This document shows, piece after piece, positions 61,693-64,000 of a stretch of DNA of 64,000 nucleotides. Numbering within the stretch: position 1 is the first letter of the stretch; every line of letters begins with the position of its first letter. Source of the DNA: Pampus argenteus (taxonomy: Eukaryota > Chordata > Actinopteri > Scombriformes > Stromateidae); contig CM072863.1 in the NCBI GenBank assembly GCA_036937835.1, positions 25,504,501 to 25,568,500 of the forward strand. The letters run 5' to 3'. Made by a program: the position numbers and the translations under genes. Below the pieces are notes generated by a model. That model made no database searches, was not told the origin of the DNA, and was given only the letters and a program-made list of their open reading frames with translations.

Positions 61693-63418
61693 TCAATCAA
61701 AACCATGTTTGCCATCAACAAGTAACTGATTTCTAATGATTAGGACCAAAAAACTCACTTCTGAGAGCTTCCTGCAGCTTTTACTGTAACATTTGTAAAA
61801 ATAGCTTTCTCTCAGCAAGAGAAGGTCAAAGCTGACAACTACAGTTTTTCTTAAACAAGGAGCAATATTTTCAATCAAAACCATGTTTGCCATCAACAAG
61901 TAACTGATTTCTAATGATTATGACCAAAAAACTCACTTCTGAGAGCTTCCTGCAGCTTTTACTGTAACATTTGTAAAAATAGCTTTCTCTCCGGCCAAAA
62001 CTGACAACTACAGTTTTTCTTAAACAAGGAGCAATATTTTCCATCAAAACCATGTTTTCCATCAACAAGTAACTGATTTCTAATGATTAGGACCAAAAAA
62101 CTCACTTCTGAGAGCTTCCTGCAGCTTTTAGTGTAACATTTGTAAAAATAGCTTTCTCTCAGCAAGAGAAGGTCAAAGCTGACAACTACAGTTTTTCTTA
62201 AACAAGGAGCAATATTTTCAATCAAAACCATGTTTGCCATCAACAAGTAACTGATTTCTAATGATTAGGACCAAAAAACTCACTTCTGAGAGCTTCCTGC
62301 AGCTTTTACTGTAACATTTGTAAAAATAGCTTTGTCTCCGGCCAAAACTGACAACTACAGTTTTTCTTAAACAAGGAGCAATATCTTCCTTCAAAACCAT
62401 GTTTGCCATCAACAAGTAACTGATTTCTAATGATTAGGACCAAAAAACTCACTTCTGAGAGCTTCCTGCAGCTTTTACTGTAACATTTGTAAAAATAGCT
62501 TTGTCTCAGGCCAAAACTGACAACTACAGTTTTTCTTAAACAAGGATCAATATTTTCAATCAAAACCATGTTTGCCATCAACAAGTAACTGATTTCTAAT
62601 GATTAGGACCAAAAAACTCACTTCTGAGAGCTTCCTGCAGCTTTTACTGTAACATTTGTAAAAATAGCTTTCTCTCAGCAAGAGAAGGTCAAAGCTGACA
62701 ACTACAGTTTTTCTTAAACAAGGAGCAATATTTTCAATCAAAACCATGTTTGCCATCAACAAGTAACTGATTTCTAATGATTATGACCAAAAAACTCACT
62801 TCTGAGAGCTTCCTGCAGCTTTTACTGTAACATTTGTAAAAATAGCTTTCTCTCCGGCCAAAACTGACAACTACAGTTTTTCTTAAACAAGGAGCAATAT
62901 TTTCCATCAAAACCATGTTTTCCATCAACAAGTAACTGATTTCTAATGATTAGGACCAAAAAACTCACTTCTGAGAGCTTCCTGCAGCTTTTACTGTAAC
63001 ATTTGTAAAAATAGCTTTCTCTCAGCAAGAGAAGGTCAAAGCTGACAACTACAGTTTTTCTTAAACAAGGAGCAATATTTTCAATCAAAACCATGTTTGC
63101 CATCAACAAGTAACTGATTTCTAATGATTAGGACCAAAAAACTCACTTCTGAGAGCTTCCTGCAGCTTTTACTGTAACATTTGTAAAAATAGCTTTCTCT
63201 CCGGCCAAAACTGACAACTACAGTTTTTCTTAAACAAGGAGCAATATCTTCCTTCAAAACCATGTTTGCCATCAACAAGTAACTGATTTCTAATGATTAG
63301 GACCAAAAAACTCACTTCTGAGAGCTTCCTGCAGCTTTTACTGTAACATTTGTAAAAATAGCTTTGTCTCAGGCCAAAACTGACAACTACAGTTTTTCTT
63401 AAACAAGGATCAATATTT
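61693..63418. repeat. Tandem duplication, 863-bp period
   Basis: Two five-monomer blocks (61693-62555 and 62556-63418) share order and markers: TCAGCAAGAGAAGGTCAAAGC, GATTATGACC with CTCCGG, GTTTTCCATC, AATATCTTCCTTC, GTCTCAGG with AAGGATCAAT. The same block type occurs near 55890-56770 (offset 5981 bp from the first copy). Confidence 0.7.
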
Positions 63419-64000
63419 TCAATCAAAACCATGTTTGCCATCAACAAGTAACTGATTTCTAATGATTAAGACCAAAAAACTCACTTCTGAGAGCTTCCTG
63501 CAGCTTTTACTGTAACATTTGTAAAAATAGCTTTCTCTCCGGCCAAAACTGACAACTACAGTTTTTCTTAAACAAGGAGCAATATCTTCCTTCAAAACCA
63601 TGTTTGCCATCAACAAGTAACTGATTTCTAATGATTAGGACCAAAAAACTCATTTCTGAGAGCTTCCTGCAGCTTTTACTGTAACATTTGTAAAAATAGC
63701 TTTGTCTCAGGCCAAAACTGACAACTACAGTTTTTCTTAAACAAGGAGCAATATTTTCAATGAAAACCATGTTTGCCATCAACAAGTAACTGATTTCTAA
63801 TGATTAGGACCAAAAAACTTACTTCTGAGAGCTTCCTGCAGCTTTTACTGCAACATTTGTAAAAATAGCTTTCTCTCAGGCCAAAACTGACAACTATAGT
63901 TTTTCTTAAACAAGGAGCCATATTTTCAATCAAAACCATGTTTGCCATCAACAAGTAACTGATTTCTAATGATTAGGAGGCAAAAACTAACTTCTGAGAG

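Larger units (their letters stand above)
25267..64000. repeat. Right arm of ~169-bp satellite array
   Basis: Continuation of the same array in the same orientation, about 227 monomers, no gene seen, running past the window end. Common markers differ from the left arm: AACAACGAGC, CTAAAACAAGG, GATTATGACC, CTCCGGCC, ATTTTCCATC, AATATCTTCCTTC, GTTTTTTTTAAAC and TCAGCAAGAGAAGGTCAAAGC. Many are arranged in short-period duplicated blocks listed separately. Confidence 0.97.

Noticed and set aside
25279..63954. 65-122 residue minus-strand reading frames in the right arm, some spanning two monomers
   Set aside because: Longer ones arise only where the 178-bp form or small length changes keep the frame open. 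They have no independent start, promoter or conserved length.
1..64000. CRISPR array or other prokaryotic repeat system
   Set aside because: Repeats are contiguous ~169-bp units with no unique spacers and no cas genes; the embedded element is a eukaryotic chromovirus.
1..64000. CENP-B box within the satellite monomer
   Set aside because: No TTCG....A..CGGG pattern was seen in any monomer class; CGGGG in some 178-bp units lacks the TTCG half.
1..64000. tRNA, rRNA or 5S-derived origin of the satellite
   Set aside because: No A/B box pair, cloverleaf or rRNA-like segment was recognised in the monomer.

Overview
This window looks like a tandem-satellite block, probably centromeric or pericentromeric heterochromatin, from an animal genome. 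A teleost fish is most likely, because the single mobile element in it is a sushi-type (Tf1/sushi) chromodomain Ty3/Gypsy retrotransposon, a group best known from fish. Species assignment is inference. No host gene, tRNA, rRNA or CRISPR was recognised.

Layout: bases 1-20037 and 25267-64000 are one head-to-tail, AT-rich satellite array with a monomer of about 169 bp and a 178-bp variant. It runs off both window edges and holds roughly 345 monomers. The monomers sit in nested, recently duplicated multi-monomer blocks with periods of 516, 673, 685, 854, 855, 863, 1018, 1184, 1378, 1531, 2746 and 3763 bp. There are also longer-range copies offset by 6.84, 8.2 and about 12 kb. The left third carries one family of diagnostic variants and the right part another. 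A small left-type island sits at 56.88-57.46 kb and the left type returns at the right edge.

The array is interrupted once, by a complete 5229-bp LTR retrotransposon on the minus strand (20038-25266). It is flanked by a 5-bp target duplication GGAGC, and removing it with one GGAGC restores an ordinary monomer. Its two 449-bp LTRs read as identical. Both ORFs are open: Gag (333 aa, CCHC zinc knuckle), and Pol in the -1 frame with protease, RT, RNase H, integrase with GPY/F module, and a C-terminal chromodomain.

How the parts work together: the 5' LTR (right side) carries a TATA box about 31 bp from a 10-nt stretch that is exactly complementary to the sequence 2 nt after the LTR. This is the arrangement of a self-primed retrotransposon of the Tf1/sushi type, in which the RNA 5' end folds back and primes reverse transcription without a tRNA. 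A purine tract next to a perfect 7-bp hairpin lies before the 3' LTR. The chromodomain keeps its predicted methyl-lysine aromatic cage, which suits an element sitting in satellite heterochromatin. The most informative parts are the self-priming architecture, the young intact insertion, the unusual gag/pol junction, and the structured variation within the satellite.
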